Origin: Cycas panzhihuaensis
Taxonomy: Eukaryota; Cycadophyta
Length of the DNA stretch: 64,000 nt
Reading direction: 5' to 3'
Assembly (NCBI GenBank): GCA_023213395.1
Contig: CM041465.1
Coordinates: forward strand, 6,634,001-6,698,000
Below are positions 23,235 to 35,136 of this stretch, one piece after another. Below the pieces are notes generated by a model that worked only from the letters and a program-made list of their open reading frames with translations, was not told where the DNA came from and searched no databases. A program made the translations under genes and the position numbers. Positions within the stretch are counted from its first letter, which is position 1; each line of letters begins with the position of its first letter.

Positions 23235-23457
23235 ATGTTGGAAAATAGAACCTACAATAAGATATTCGCAAACAGAACAAAACACACCTCCACAGGATCG
23301 AACAGTACCCTTAAGGTGCATCCATTGTATTAACAAAACATCATTACTACATCATCGCAATATGACACAATATTGTGTATTTATAATACAAGTCATGATG
23401 GAAGAGTAGGACCCACTTGCATGTGGGATAAATCAAATGTACATTAATATTCTAACA
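23235..23457 (-). repeat. TR-GAG2 5' LTR (223 bp)
   Basis: Starts TGTTGGAAAATAG and ends ATTCTAACA; a full copy of the TR-GAG LTR. Confidence 0.92.
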
Positions 23458-23458
23458 A

Positions 23459-23529
23459 AACTGTCGTCTGGGGGGTTATTTTCTCCCTATCTTCTTTTTT
23501 AGTCAGGATACATGGAAAACATTGTGAAT
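23459..23529. repeat. 71-bp flanking duplication, right copy
   Basis: Matches 18877-18947 with one difference. In Gypsy2 the sequence continues from here into the integrase. Confidence 0.9.
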
Positions 23530-26295
23530 TTTACTTTAAGTGGTAGGATTAATCGATATGCTATTTCTCCAATTTTCTCATTAACTTGGTACAATCCAAA
23601 GAATCGTGAAGCTAGCCTTTTTTTGTTTGTTTGTCTTAGTAATGCTTGCTTGTAGGGTTGAAGTCTTAGGAAGACCCAATCCCTTATTTCAAAGTTTCTT
23701 TCTAATCTTTTTACATCCATTTGTTGCTCCATCCTACTCTTTGTAGCGTCCAAATTGACTTTTAATATCTAAATTGTTTGTTCTACTTGCTCATGTTGCT
23801 CACCTACTGATTGTACCTGTGATATCTTTGCCCATGTGAGTGTGGATGGAGGTTTGTATCCATATAGTGCTTGAAATGGTGTCATTTTTGCTACCGTGTG
23901 GTATGTTGTATTGTGCCACCATTCTACTAAGTGGAGCCATTTATGCTATTGATTTTCCTTGTTTGAAGAGAAATTCCTTAGGTATCCTTCTAGGCATTTG
24001 TTTACTGCTTCAGTCTGCCCATCTATTTATGGATGATATGATGTACTTGTGTAGCTTTGTCCCTACTAATTTAAATAGATCCTCCCAAAAATGACTTGTG
24101 AATTTTTGGTCTCAATCACTAATTATGATCTTGGAAAACCTATGCAATTGATGTATCTCCTTCATACACACTTCTGTTATATAACTTGTTTTTATCGTAG
24201 TTCGTGTGCCTCTAAACTATGCATACTTTGTGAGTTTGTCTACTACTACAAAAATGGCATCCTTGCCTTCTGAACTAGGGAGTCTCGTGATGAAATCCAT
24301 AGAAATCTCTTCCTATTTTTATGAGGGATATGTAGTGGTTGTAATAGACCTAGGTTTTTCACATATTCACTCTTATTCCATTGACAGGTGTCGCATTTTG
24401 ATACCATTTGCAGGACGTTTGCTTTCATTCCTTTCTAGTAGAAGGAATTTCGTATCTTTCGATATGTTTTGTCTATCCATGTGTGTCCTATTGTTGGTGC
24501 TGAGTGGGCTTCTTCTAACAGAGTCTCTTTTATATTGGACGATGTTAGAATGAATATCTTCCCTTTCCGCAGAATCAGATCTCCCTGCAATTCGAACTTC
24601 GATGTCTTTTGGTCCCATATATCTTCTAATACTTTCTGTGAGAATGGATCAGCCTTATATTCTTCAACTACTTCTAGGGTCCAACTAGGGGTGGCCATTG
24701 TTATTGCCTTAAGGGAAATTTCTCCATTGCTCTTCTCCAATAATCTTGATAGAGCATTCTCTATGACATTCTCTTTCCCCCTTTTGTACCCGATACTAAA
24801 GTCAAACGTTTGTAGCTTAGTAACCTATTTCTAGTACTCGCCAGATAATGTTTTCTAGTTTAGGAAGTATTTTAAGCTGTCATGATCTGTCCTAACTATA
24901 AATTTGTTTCCCAATAAATATTAGCGCCACTATTGAATTGCATGCATAATTGCCAACATCTCTTTATTGTATATTGGTTTTAGCTTCTCTCTATTGTTCA
25001 ACTTCCTACTTTCATATGTTATTGACCACTCCTTTTGTAATAGAACCGCCTTGATTCTGAATCTTGAATCATCATATTCTAAGATAAATGTTTGGGAGAA
25101 ATTTAGTATTGCTAAGATTGGTGCTGTGACCATTGCCTTTTTGAATTCTTGAAAAGCGCCTCCTCCCAATGGGTTCCATCCAAACACATCATTTTTCATA
25201 AGATCAGTCAACGGAGATGTAGTATGTGCATATCCCTTAACAAACTTCTGAAGGAATCCTGTTGCTCCTAAGAAGCTTCTTACCCTTTGTTACATTTTTT
25301 GGCATCAACCAATTGATGATGGCTTGCGTCTTCTTCAGATATATTTTGATACCGTCTCTTATGATAATATGTCCTAGGTATTCTAACTCTTCTTTCGCAA
25401 AGGAACATTTCTTCTTGTTTACGTAGAGTTGTGCTTTTTCTAAGATTAGCAAAACTATCCTTATATGATCTAGGCGCTATTCCCATGTTTTGCAATATAT
25501 CAGAATATCGTCAAAAAAGACTAACATGAACTTTCACAATAGTGGTTTGAGTATTGAGTTCATGGTGCTTTGGAATGTTGTCGAAGCATTTGTTAACCCA
25601 AAAGGCATAACTTTGAACTCAAATAATCCTTCGTGGGTGTAGAACATTGTCTTAAAAACATCCTCCTCCTTAACATGGATTTGATAATACTTAGATCAGA
25701 GGTCAATTTTTGAGAAGTATTTTGCTCCATGGATTTCGTCTAATAAATCATCTATCCAAGTAATAGCATAACAATTCTTTAATGTTAATTTATTTAGTCC
25801 TCAGTAATCAATGCACATCCTATACGATCCATCCTTTTTTGGATTTACCACTAATGGTGATGCAAATGGACTTGTATTATTTACAATAGTCCCTTGGAGT
25901 AGGAGTTCCCCAGTGATGTTTTTTATTGCTTTTCTCAAGTGATACAAGTGCCTATAGGGCCAGATGTTCACTAGAGCTACTCTTGATACTAACCTGATGG
26001 CATGTTCATACTCACGTTTTGGAAGGAGCCCTTGTGGCTCTTCAAATACTGAATTGTGTTCATCTATGATCTTCTATACTTCTAGTGGTACATCTTCTAC
26101 CACTATCTTGTAACATATTAGTATGTACGTTGTCGGATTTTTCTTTAATATTTTCTCCATCCGGTGTAATGATACCAACTGTATAGGCAGTGTGGAGCAT
26201 GCTTATAATCTATGCTTATGTCCCTTTTGATGAAAACACATGAATCTAGTCATGTAGTTAGTAATTACATTCCCCAAAGTTTGTAACCACTAAAT
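23530..26295 (-). pseudogene. pol: Gypsy2 RT, RNase H and integrase
   Basis: Read on the reverse strand from 26295 down. RT has NPKKDGSYRMCIDY near 25840 and an active-site FFDDIL block near 25515. RNase H has a SQTFILEYDDS region near 25100 and NKEMLAIMHA near 24955. The integrase HHCC domain contains CDTCQWNK near 24390, and the integrase C-terminal region lies at about 23500-23750. Stops occur in every domain. This order and the chromodomain further on are those of plant chromoviruses. The 5' part of pol lies across the Copia2 insertion at 33452 and above. Confidence 0.85.
26291..26295. repeat. Target-site duplication TAAAT (left, Copia2)
   Basis: TAAAT directly precedes TGTTAGAAAT at 26296 and is repeated at 33452-33456. 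Confidence 0.9.
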
Positions 26296-26829
26296 TGTTA
26301 GAAATGGGCATTAAGCCTATGAACTTAAGGATCTTAAGGAGAGGAAAGATCTGCTTATAAATGAGATGATTAACATCTATGAAAGTAGATATTGAAATGA
26401 GCACTACAAGCAAGCATAAGCATAAAAAGCACAAGCATAAGAATACCAATATGGAGGAAAAGGAATTGGTCCAATCTCCAAATAAGAATGAATGCTTGAT
26501 CAGCAAACTGGCAGCATAATAGTACTACTCACTCTCCATATGAAATACATGAGAATTGGTCTCAATATATAGGGTTGGAGGAGAGACCTAAGGGGCTTGA
26601 TGTTTGACAAGCGTCAAATGTCTAAGCTACACGTTTTGCATGTAGGACAAGTGTCCTTTGGGCTCTCTTGTGAGCAAAACTACATAAGGGTTTAAGTTAC
26701 AATGTTATGTCACTAGAAAGAATATGGGTGTGCACTTTATCACTTAAGTGATAAGTCACCCTTACATAAATTACAAATAATGAAACATTATAAAGTACAT
26801 TGCTTAACATATAAACATAAGGTTTAACA
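26296..26829 (-). repeat. Copia2 3' LTR
   Basis: Starts TGTTAGAAATGGGC and ends AGGTTTAACA; it pairs with 32908-33451. Confidence 0.95.
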
Positions 26830-27410
26830 CCTCTCATTACTGTTTACAATGTTAAGTTGAACACCAAGACCATCTCTAAATTTTTAAAACTTTTCTCTAC
26901 CAAGTGGTTTGGTAAAGATATCTATTGTTTGTTGGTCCGTGGGCCTATATAAGAGGTTGATTTCACATTTTATAACATGGTCCCTAATGAAGCGGTGATG
27001 AACCTCTATGTGCTTGGTCCTTGCATGAAAAACTGGATTCTTGGTTAACTTGAGCACACTTTGATTGTCACAATATAGCCTGGTGGGGTGATCCTGCTCA
27101 AGTCCAAGCTCTCCAAAAATCCTCCTGAGCTAAATAGCCTCACAAGTTGCACTGACTGCAGCTTTGTACTCTACTTCTGTGGATGACAAGGTAAGATTGG
27201 GTTGCTTCTTGCAACTCCACGAAATGACTCTAAATCAAGAGTGAAACAATATTCTGAGGATGAGCTGCAGTTATATTGGCAACCTACCCAATCAGAATAC
27301 GAGAACCCCTCCAAGATGAAGTTCTCATTATGCGTATACTGAAGGCCATGCTGCAATGTGCCTTTTATGTATCTCAGTATACACTTTGCTACATTCCAAT
27401 GTTTCTGATT
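26830..27410 (-). pseudogene. pol: Copia2 PPT and RNase H region
   Basis: CCTCTCATTAC at 26830 is the reverse complement of GTAATGAGAGG, a modest PPT. The RNase H follows upstream on the reverse strand, with SYSDWVGCQ for the usual DSDWAGC and, nearer the PPT, blocks for TKHIEVHHRFI. A frameshift after about 27250 and stops break it. Confidence 0.75.
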
Positions 27411-27413
27411 AGA

Positions 27414-28480
27414 CTAAGACATGTACCTAGAACAAATCCCAACAGCAAATGAAATGTCTAGTTTAGTATTGGTGAGGTAGATTAGGCTACCAACTAGTTG
27501 TTGATATAAAGTGGGATTTGTCGGCTCTACTTCTTCATTAAGAGTGAATTTGGTACCATTCTCCATAGGTGTAGGCATTGGTTTATAGTCTTCCATTCTA
27601 AAATATTGTAAAATGTCCCAAGAATATTTTGCTTGGGAGATGAAGATATGACCTAGCTGTTGCCATACCTCAAAACCTAAGAAATAATGGAGAAGTCCAA
27701 GATCAATCATCTCAAAATTTCTCTTAAGATCATGTTGGAGAATTTCTATCATCTTAATGTCATTTCCAGTGATCACTAAGTCATCAACATACAAGACAAC
27801 AAAGTACTCCCTAACTTTTATATACAAGTTAGGATCTGATGTGGATCAATGATATCCACGTCTCAAAAAATAATCATCAATTCTAGAGCACCATGCTCTA
27901 GGGGCTTGCTTTAAGCCATACAATGCCTTTTTAAGGCGATAAACAAAATGCTCTTTGCCTTGTACAATGTAACCAAGAGGTTGCTCCAAATATGCCTCCT
28001 CTTGAAGATCGTCGTTGAGGAAGGCGCTCTTCACATCCATCTGGTAGGTTGGCCATTGGCCAAAATGAGCTTAAAGGTGTTCATGTTTACTACTGGTGCA
28101 AAGGTCTCCTCATAATCAATGCCTTTCTTTTGTTTGAAACCCATTGCAACAAGTTGAGCCTTTTAACGCTCGATTGAACCATTAGAGTGGAATTTGGTTT
28201 TATAAACCCATTTGCAACTAATTGCCTACTTGTTTTTAGGCAATTCCACCAAATCCCATGTTCCATTCTTTTCAATAGAATGAATCTCTTCATCCATGAC
28301 AGGCTTCCAATTTTCATTTTTATATGCCTCCTCAAAGGTGGAAGGCTCATTAACACAAAGCACTTTAGCCATAAGTGCATAATTGGTTTGTTGCCTCATC
28401 TTGGATGGACGTTTTCCTTCTATGACTTGGTTGTCCTTCACCATTTGGAAATACCATTTACGTAGTTTTTTGACAGATGT
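27414..28480 (-). pseudogene. pol: Copia2 reverse transcriptase
   Basis: The reverse-strand frame contains [20 protein letters not shown] (28040 downward), [15 protein letters not shown], and the intact active site LYVDDLVITGND near 27790. Further on come FEMIDLGLLHYFLG and LVGSLIYLTNT. A stop between 27827 and 27846 and frameshifts near 28090 and 28226 interrupt it. The RT motifs are close to those of Copia1. Confidence 0.88.
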
Positions 28481-28569
28481 AACTTAAACCTCAATGTCTT
28501 CTGGTCAGAATAGTTGATCAAGAGAAGAAGTACCAAGATCAACTGGAGTTGAATATGAAGTAGATGGAC

Positions 28570-30091
28570 TCAAAGTAGATGAAGAAACAACAGGTGCAGA
28601 AGATGTACATGGTGTGGATGATTGTGAGGGAAGGAAATCCTCAACAATCTACTTACCTTTTTCAATAGAAGGTTGGATGGATGTAGATTCCAACTCTTTG
28701 TTGTCTTCTTCAGTAAAGATGACATCTCTTGAAAGATGCATTTTCTTGGCAATGGGATCATATAACTTATATGCTTTGTTGTGAAAACCATAGCCAACAA
28801 AAATACATTTGAGACTATTGTTATCTAACTTTGATCATTGTTGATGGGAAATGTGCATATATATAGTGCACTCAAAGGTCCTCAAATGGCTAATGGTTGG
28901 CTTTCTGCCAAACCAAGCCTCCTCTAGTGTGATATAGGTAACTGTTGAAGTTGGACTCCTGTTTGACACATAAGCTATTGTGTGGAATGCTTCGGCCCAA
29001 TAGGAACAAGGTAGTCCTTTAGCATGCATCGTTGCTTTGGATTTATCTACCAAAGTCCTATTCATTCACTCAGAAACTTCATTTTGCTAAGGAATATAAG
29101 GAGTATCAAGTTGTTTCTTGATCCCATAATCCTTGCAGAATTGAATGAATTCCTTTGAGGTAAATTCACCTCCATTATCTGATCTCAAGATTTTAATTGA
29201 GTATCCAGATTCATTTTTCACTTCCTGTTTGAATTCCTTGAACTTTTAAAATGCATCAAATTTTTGCCTGATGAAGCACAACCACACTTTATGTGAAAAA
29301 TCATCTATAAAAGAAATGTAGTACAAAGCACCTCCAAAACATGTCGTGGACATAGGTCCATACAAATCTGAATGGATCAGCTGCAAGGGTTGTGATACAC
29401 GCCATGAATTGCCTTTAGGGAAAGGTTGTCTATGTTGAGTCCCCATAATACAAGCTTCACAAAGACACTTTGATCCAGATATCCTTGGAAGCCCATGCAC
29501 CATGTTTTTGGTAACCATCATCCTCATATTGTCTAGGCTCAAGTGGCCTAGGCATCGATGCTGGCGTTGATCCTTTGACATAGATTGTGTGACAGAATAA
29601 ACAGTGTCAAGTGTTATATTCGATGCATCCATTTTGTAAAGTCCATGGTCCTCATGACCAATGGCTATCACTTGATCGTTTTTGTCACTGATTATGTGTT
29701 TCCCACTTTTAAATAAGGCATGCATCTGTTGTTTGTCCAACCGACTAACAGATAAGAGGCTCATTTCCATTAAGGATATTAGATAGGCATCTCTAGTGGG
29801 AAATGTGGAAGAAGAGTTGGCGGATGAATGAAATGAGACAATCTTACCTATACTAGAAATCTTTACAAATTCCTTGTTACCAAATATAACAGTTTTCCCT
29901 CTTCCTTCTTTGATGTCATAAAGTAGTTTTTCACTACCTATCATGTGTTGAAATGCCCCTGAGTCAATGATCCATGTGTTATCAACTTTAGAATTATGAT
30001 AAACACAAAACATCTTATCTTCATCTATAAATTGATTTGTGTGGCATTGAGTGCCACCTCTAAAGCCCCCCTTCCTCTTTGACCTCCTCAA
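28570..30091 (-). pseudogene. pol: Copia2 protease, GAG-pre-integrase and integrase
   Basis: The 281-codon segment 30091-29246 holds the protease site IDSGAFQHM (D-S-G intact), then the zinc-binding HRCLGHLSLDNM and CEACIMGTQHRQPF, then integrase HSDLYGP and FIDDFSHKVW. The integrase continues below 29245 with the DNGGEF-type region and MNRTLVDKSKATMHAKGL at 29065, then a C-terminal part to about 28570. A stop near 29245 and others break it. Confidence 0.87.
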
Positions 30092-30189
30092 AAAGCACCT
30101 TGATTTGGTCTAGGGGCTTGATGATATTGCTACTGCTAAAACTGTTGTTGACGAGGCTACTATTGGCATGGCTGCTATTGACGAGACTG

Positions 30190-30996
30190 TTATAAATCTG
30201 ATTGTTTCTTTTTGCATTCAAAATCTATGTAGCCTACTTTGCCATAATAATGACAAATTACATTGACCTTAGATGTACCAATGTTCATGTTCCCAAGTTG
30301 CTTTTGAAGTGATGATTTGGGACCTTGTTTGGCCTTGAGCTTGGCCATGAATGCTCCTAATTTTGATGGTTCTTCTTCCTCCCTCATGTAAATTTGTTCC
30401 TCTTGAAGGAGTAAACTTTCAAGTTGAATGAAAGTTACAGAAGCTAATATGCCATCTCTAGTAATGGATGAAATGAATCTATTGTAATTTTTTGGCAATG
30501 CATACAATGTTGTCATTATAAGCTCATCCCTAGAAGCAGGTTTTCTTAGAGTATTCAGCTCATTAAAAATTTATTTGACAGTAAAAAAAAATGTTGGCAT
30601 TGGCTTTATAAACTTCAAAGAGTACAATTTAACTTTAATCATCATAATGCTAGTTTCATCTCACCTTTCACACAAAGAGGATAAAGTATTCCATGATTCT
30701 TTAGATGTCTTGGCACAAGTAATGTTTTCTACATTTACATCAACAATCATATATAAAAATTCTAAGGCAATTCCATCCTTAGCTTCCCAAGCAACGACTA
30801 AAACTGGATCAGGTTGAATAATGACATTCTCATCAATTTGACTTTGCACAGGTATAGGTTTGAAATTTTTCTCATAAACAAATCCCCAAAACTCATTCAT
30901 GATTAATAAATTTTGAGTATGTCTCTTCTATTCCTGATAGTTATCTTGACCATTTAATTTGATGGTGCATGCATTAAGCATGTTAATTGCAGCCAT
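30190..30996 (-). pseudogene. gag: Copia2 gag
   Basis: The ATG at 30996 opens MAAINMLNACTIKLNGQDNY, matching the Copia1 start. The copia Gag core includes SKESWNTLSSLCER and ALPKNYNRFISSI. The zinc knuckle reads CHYYGKVGYIDFEC, with Cys to Tyr and His to Tyr changes that would abolish zinc binding. Stops near 30905 and a frameshift near 30600 interrupt the frame. Confidence 0.85.
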
Positions 30997-32891
30997 TATG
31001 TTGAAGTTGTTTTAAAAGTCTTGAAACTAACAAATGAACTTGGAACCTCAAAGCTTTTGCCACTTAAATTCCACCTTCTAGCAAACCAACAGTCCTAGTC
31101 TTACTAGAAGATCCAGCAACTGAAGAGAATGATGAGGGGTGGAGGACTAGGTTAAAGAGTTGGTCCAACCCTGATCTTTAAGCAGATCCAACAATTGACT
31201 AAGCCAAATCTAGAACAAGGTAAGTAGGGTTGATCTGCATGGGCATACCATGCTTTCCCTGGGATTCACAGCCTCAATAACACCTTCTTGAAACCTCCTT
31301 TTTTCCAAGAAATCTCAATTGTCGTGTACTGCCCATATAGTCTATTGGTCCCCTACAGAATGCACCAAACTTGATATTATAGAGGCAAGGATTTAACCTT
31401 TTTCAAGCCTCTCCCATAAGATTTTAAATTTAAATTTTTAAAGAGTTTGAGTTGAATTTAAATAAATTTTACTTGGTGAAATGTTGCTTGCAAATGCTTG
31501 ATCAAAAGCTTACAAACGAGGCTTCAACGAGAAACAAATGAGTATATCAAAAGTGACACATTAAGTGTTTTCAAGAACACTTAAAATAACAAAAAAAGTG
31601 CTTGCTTGATGTAGTGCTTCAAGTGGGTTCTTTTAATGAGAAGATAACCACTTTAATAATGAAAAATAATCACTTGCAAGAGTAGACAAGCACCACCAAT
31701 GTGTTAGGGCTTTAAATAGTCCAAACCAACCTCCAAAACAATTAGTGATTTTATTAAAAAAGTGAATTTTAGCCCTTTTTAAGACTAGAGCACTAAGGTC
31801 ACCTCGCAGGGAGCCTTAAGAAAATTAGTTATACTATGTGAATTTGTCACAAATAAGTACAAAGAAGCTTAAAATCACTTATTTTTGAGTCAAATAACAC
31901 AAATGCACAATTTTTTAATGTGTTAATGAGCTCAACAAATTTTAAAAAGGTTGAATTTTTACCAAAAAGTGATTAAATTATATTAAAATCATTTAAAACA
32001 TAAAAACTTTATAACTTAAAATTTAATGAGAAAAAAATTATTCTAAGAATATTCTAAATGATATAACCTTAAGCTATATCATTGAAGTAAAAAAATGAAA
32101 TTTTTGAAAAAAATGAAATTTTTGAAAAAAATTGGACTAACGACGAGTTGCACGACTCCATGGAGCTTGAAATTGTTCGATCTCCTCAACAGATGATCAG
32201 ATTGAGCTAAAAATTCAGGGGTGCCTCAATCTGGGGGAGACAATGATTCATCTCCAGGTTCGCAGAGAACCATCGACTATAGAGAAAGATCTCAGCAAAT
32301 AAGTGTGAAAGGTGGGCGCACGGTTGTGGAGGTTGAAATGGCAGTCGTACACTCTTCTAGGGTTTAAAAACCCACTTCAATGCTTCAAAAATTCTCTTAT
32401 GATGTCGTAGCACCTGCAGAGAACATCAGATCTGGCTAGTACTCTGTCTGCAAGAAAAAACAAGCAAAAAACGCAATTTTTGAAGTGAAAAATCACTAAA
32501 ATCAGTGTCGCCTAGAATAGTGAGATAGCTATTGCATGTCAGTTGCAGGCTGTGAAAAGAAGATAAGACAGTGATTCTCAGTCAAAATACGATCAAACTC
32601 CTGAGTCCTACCTTACCTTTTCAAAAAATTATTTTTTTAATAGAAAAAATCAACAAAAAACATTGTTTTTTAACAACAATTAATGTTGCACCCTACAAAA
32701 TAAGTCTGGAAATTTTTTTAGAACATGAAATTAGAGATTTACAACTTGCAAATAACCTTAAAATGCTAAAAAACTGCAGAAACTTGGCCAAACAAGCCTT
32801 GGATCGCCTTCAAAGAGTGAACGTTGTCACTAAGGGTTTATAACCCTCTCACAAATCTGAGGAAAAAAAAAACAGAAAAGACTCCTCTCAA
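30997..32891 (-). other. Copia2 5' leader (1.9 kb)
   Basis: Non-coding. About 31.4-32.0 kb resembles the Copia1 leader. The stretch at about 31.04-31.37 kb has no counterpart in Copia1 and is less AT-rich. Near 32.1 kb there is a short tandem AAATTTTTGAAAA repeat. No gene is recognised. Confidence 0.5.
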
Positions 32892-32905
32892 CTGCTCTAA
32901 TACCA
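32892..32905 (-). other. Copia2 primer-binding site
   Basis: CTGCTCTAATACCA is the reverse complement of TGGTATTAGAGCAG, two bases from the 5' LTR. Confidence 0.85.
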
Positions 32906-32907
32906 AA

Positions 32908-33451
32908 TGTTAGAAATTGGCATTAAGCCTATGAACTTAAGGATCTTAAGGAGAGGAAAGATCCGCTTATAAATGAGATGATTAACATCTATGAAAGCAT
33001 ATACTGAAATGGGCACTATAAGCAAGCATAAGCATAAAACACACAAACATAAGAATACCAATATGGAGGAGAAGAATTGGTCCAATCTTCAAATAAGAAT
33101 GAATACTTGATTAGCAAACCGGTAGAATAACAATACTACTCACTCTCCATATGAAATACATGAGAATTGGTTTCACTATATGGAGTTGGAGGAGAGACCT
33201 AAGAGGCTTGATGTTTGACAAGTGTCAAACACCTAAGCTACACCTTTTGCATGTAGGACAAGTGTCCTTTGGGCTCTCTTGTGAGCAAAAGTACATAAGA
33301 GTCACTTTGACCCTTAAGTTACAATGTTATGTCACTAGAAAGAATGTAGGTGTGCACTTTGTCACTTAAGTGATAAGTCACCCTTACATAAAATACAAAT
33401 AATAAAACATTATCAAGTACATTTCTTAACATGTAAACATAAGGTTTAACA
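32908..33451 (-). repeat. Copia2 5' LTR (544 bp)
   Basis: Starts TGTTAGAAATTGGC and ends AGGTTTAACA; TAAAT follows. Confidence 0.95.
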
Positions 33452-33456
33452 TAAAT
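33452..33456. repeat. Target-site duplication TAAAT (right, Copia2)
   Basis: Exact match to 26291-26295. Confidence 0.9.
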
Positions 33457-33780
33457 GCCTAGAACTGCATCCACTTCTCCTATCATCGTAGCAGACATAC
33501 ACGTTGTTACTGAATAATCATTGATCTACAAATTCATTGATTTACAATATCCTCCACAAGGAATAGTTTTTCCATTCACGATGCAGACTTGAAAAGTATT
33601 TAATGGCTATATTGTTAATCCCAATTTCTTCGTTGTGGCCTTGCTGATGAAACTATATGTGCTGCCACTATCCACTAGAATTAACACCAGAGCTCCTTTG
33701 ATCATCCCTTGAAATCTAAGGGTCTAAAAAGTGGCGTGTTGGCCGGTAATAGCTTGTAAGGAGATCTGCACATTTTCCGT
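33457..33780 (-). pseudogene. pol: Gypsy2 aspartic protease
   Basis: The reverse strand reads GALVLILVDSGSTYSFIS near 33690-33645. This is the retropepsin active site D-S-G-S in the form usual for plant chromoviruses. A downstream stop and the Copia2 insertion separate it from RT. Confidence 0.75.
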
Positions 33781-34930
33781 ATCTACTTCTAGAAGTTCAT
33801 CTACATTAGCTTCCTCTTCCTGATTCTGCTCTTCCCTTCTTCTTCTGAGACTTCCATATTCTCATTGTTAATCATAAACACCTTTTTTGCCAGACACTGG
33901 TATTCTCTATTCCATTTTCCTCCAAATTTAAAACATGTTCCCTTTTTGAGATGTTCCTCTTTTGTTGTTCCGCTAGTTTCAGTTGCACTTCTTATCACCA
34001 ACTAAGGATCTACTTTTGTACATGATCTAGTCCAGTTTGGGTTTGACCCTTGATACTAGTATGTATTTGGCTCATTCCTGCAAGTATAAGTGGGTCGACT
34101 TTCCCTTAACTCTACTTCAACATTTTTAGCTATTTTAATCACTTCCTAGATATTTGGGGGCTCATTGATTTGATGCAGTATTTGATTTGTCCCTTCAGAC
34201 CATTGATATAAGTTTCCATAATGCACTTTGTTGGTATTCATTCTGAAACTAAACATTGGAGACTCTAGAATTGCTCTGTATATTCTTGTATCAACCCATT
34301 TTGCTATAATCGTGTTAATTGGGCAAAATAATCTGTGTTCCACAAATCTTCATATTAGCTAATCAAACTCGACTTTAGGTATTCCCATGATTCATAGATA
34401 CCTGTGTTTGTCTTTCGCCACCAATAGGACCATCTATGCCCTTCTATATAGATAGAGAGATGCCACCGATACTTTTTGTCTATCAAACAATCCATACACC
34501 TAGAAATGTATTTCCATTTGTAGTAACCAGCTTCTGATATCTCTAGATCTATCTGGATCAAAATTTTCTAATAAGAGCTTGGTTCCTTTAAGGCCATGGT
34601 CCGATTGTTCATTTCTTTGGCTTCACCTTTTGTATATTACCCCCTTATATCTCCTTTGATTCTCTTGGTTGTCCAGTTCATCCCTTACGTCTTTATATTC
34701 TGTTAATCTTTCTATACCAGATGCTTCTCCTTCTTCTATAACCATTTCTGATCTATTGAACTTTGGATTTTTTGAGAAGAATCTCATCTAGTTTTCTATT
34801 TGCGTAGAGAGGCATTCTATACTGATGTTTAATTTCTCCAATTTTGCATATGTTACTTCGGACTGACCCCGACAATGGTTCACCATTTTTTTGGTGAGAC
34901 TTACCTGATCTAAGTTCCATCCCCGGGGGA
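33781..34930 (-). pseudogene. gag: Gypsy2 gag
   Basis: Reverse-strand segments 34561-34355, 34343-34146 and 34001-33801 give a Retrotrans_gag-like pattern (W, Y and R-rich helices) followed by a damaged zinc knuckle, CFKFGGKWNREYQC, in which the second Cys and the His are replaced. Many stops. Upstream it leads to a PBS at 34991. Confidence 0.65.
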
Positions 34931-34990
34931 CGAAAAATTTGGCTCCTAATTTTTCTACTTATCTTTCGAATCGCGCTTTAAAACGAAGCT

Positions 34991-34999
34991 TTGATACCA
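34991..34999 (-). other. Gypsy2 primer-binding site
   Basis: TTGATACCA is the reverse complement of TGGTATCAA, preceded by AAGCTT. Together they read TGGTATCAAAGCTTCG, two bases from the 5' LTR start at 35002. Confidence 0.75.
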
Positions 35000-35001
35000 C
35001 T

Positions 35002-35070
35002 TGTAGTGACGGCAGATGGATTTCTTGGGAAAAAAGGACAAAACAAAGCAAATATATGCAATATACATAC

Positions 35071-35136
<66 letters not shown>

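Larger units (their letters stand above)
18945..23457 (-). mobile_element. TR-GAG2: gag-only LTR element inside Gypsy2
   Basis: The 5' LTR is at 23235-23457, PBS at 23221-23234, then a long leader, gag-like ORF, PPT and 3' LTR ending near 18945. It is the same family as TR-GAG1 but in normal direct-LTR form. The outer 7-8 bases of the 3' LTR (TGTTGGAA) are missing, and instead of a 5-bp target duplication it is flanked by a 71-bp duplication of Gypsy2 sequence. Confidence 0.88.
26296..33451 (-). mobile_element. Copia2: complete-length Ty1/copia element inserted in Gypsy2
   Basis: Two LTRs of 534 and 544 bp, TSD TAAAT on both sides, PBS, gag, protease, integrase, RT, RNase H and PPT all lie on the minus strand over 7.16 kb. 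The flanking sequence joins into one Gypsy2 copy between protease and RT. The LTRs differ at several percent of positions and include a small indel, and pol carries stops, so it is not a recent insertion. Confidence 0.95.

Noticed and set aside
22996-23409. 137-codon plus-strand frame
   Set aside because: It runs antisense through the TR-GAG2 PBS and 5' LTR, with no domain; a chance frame.
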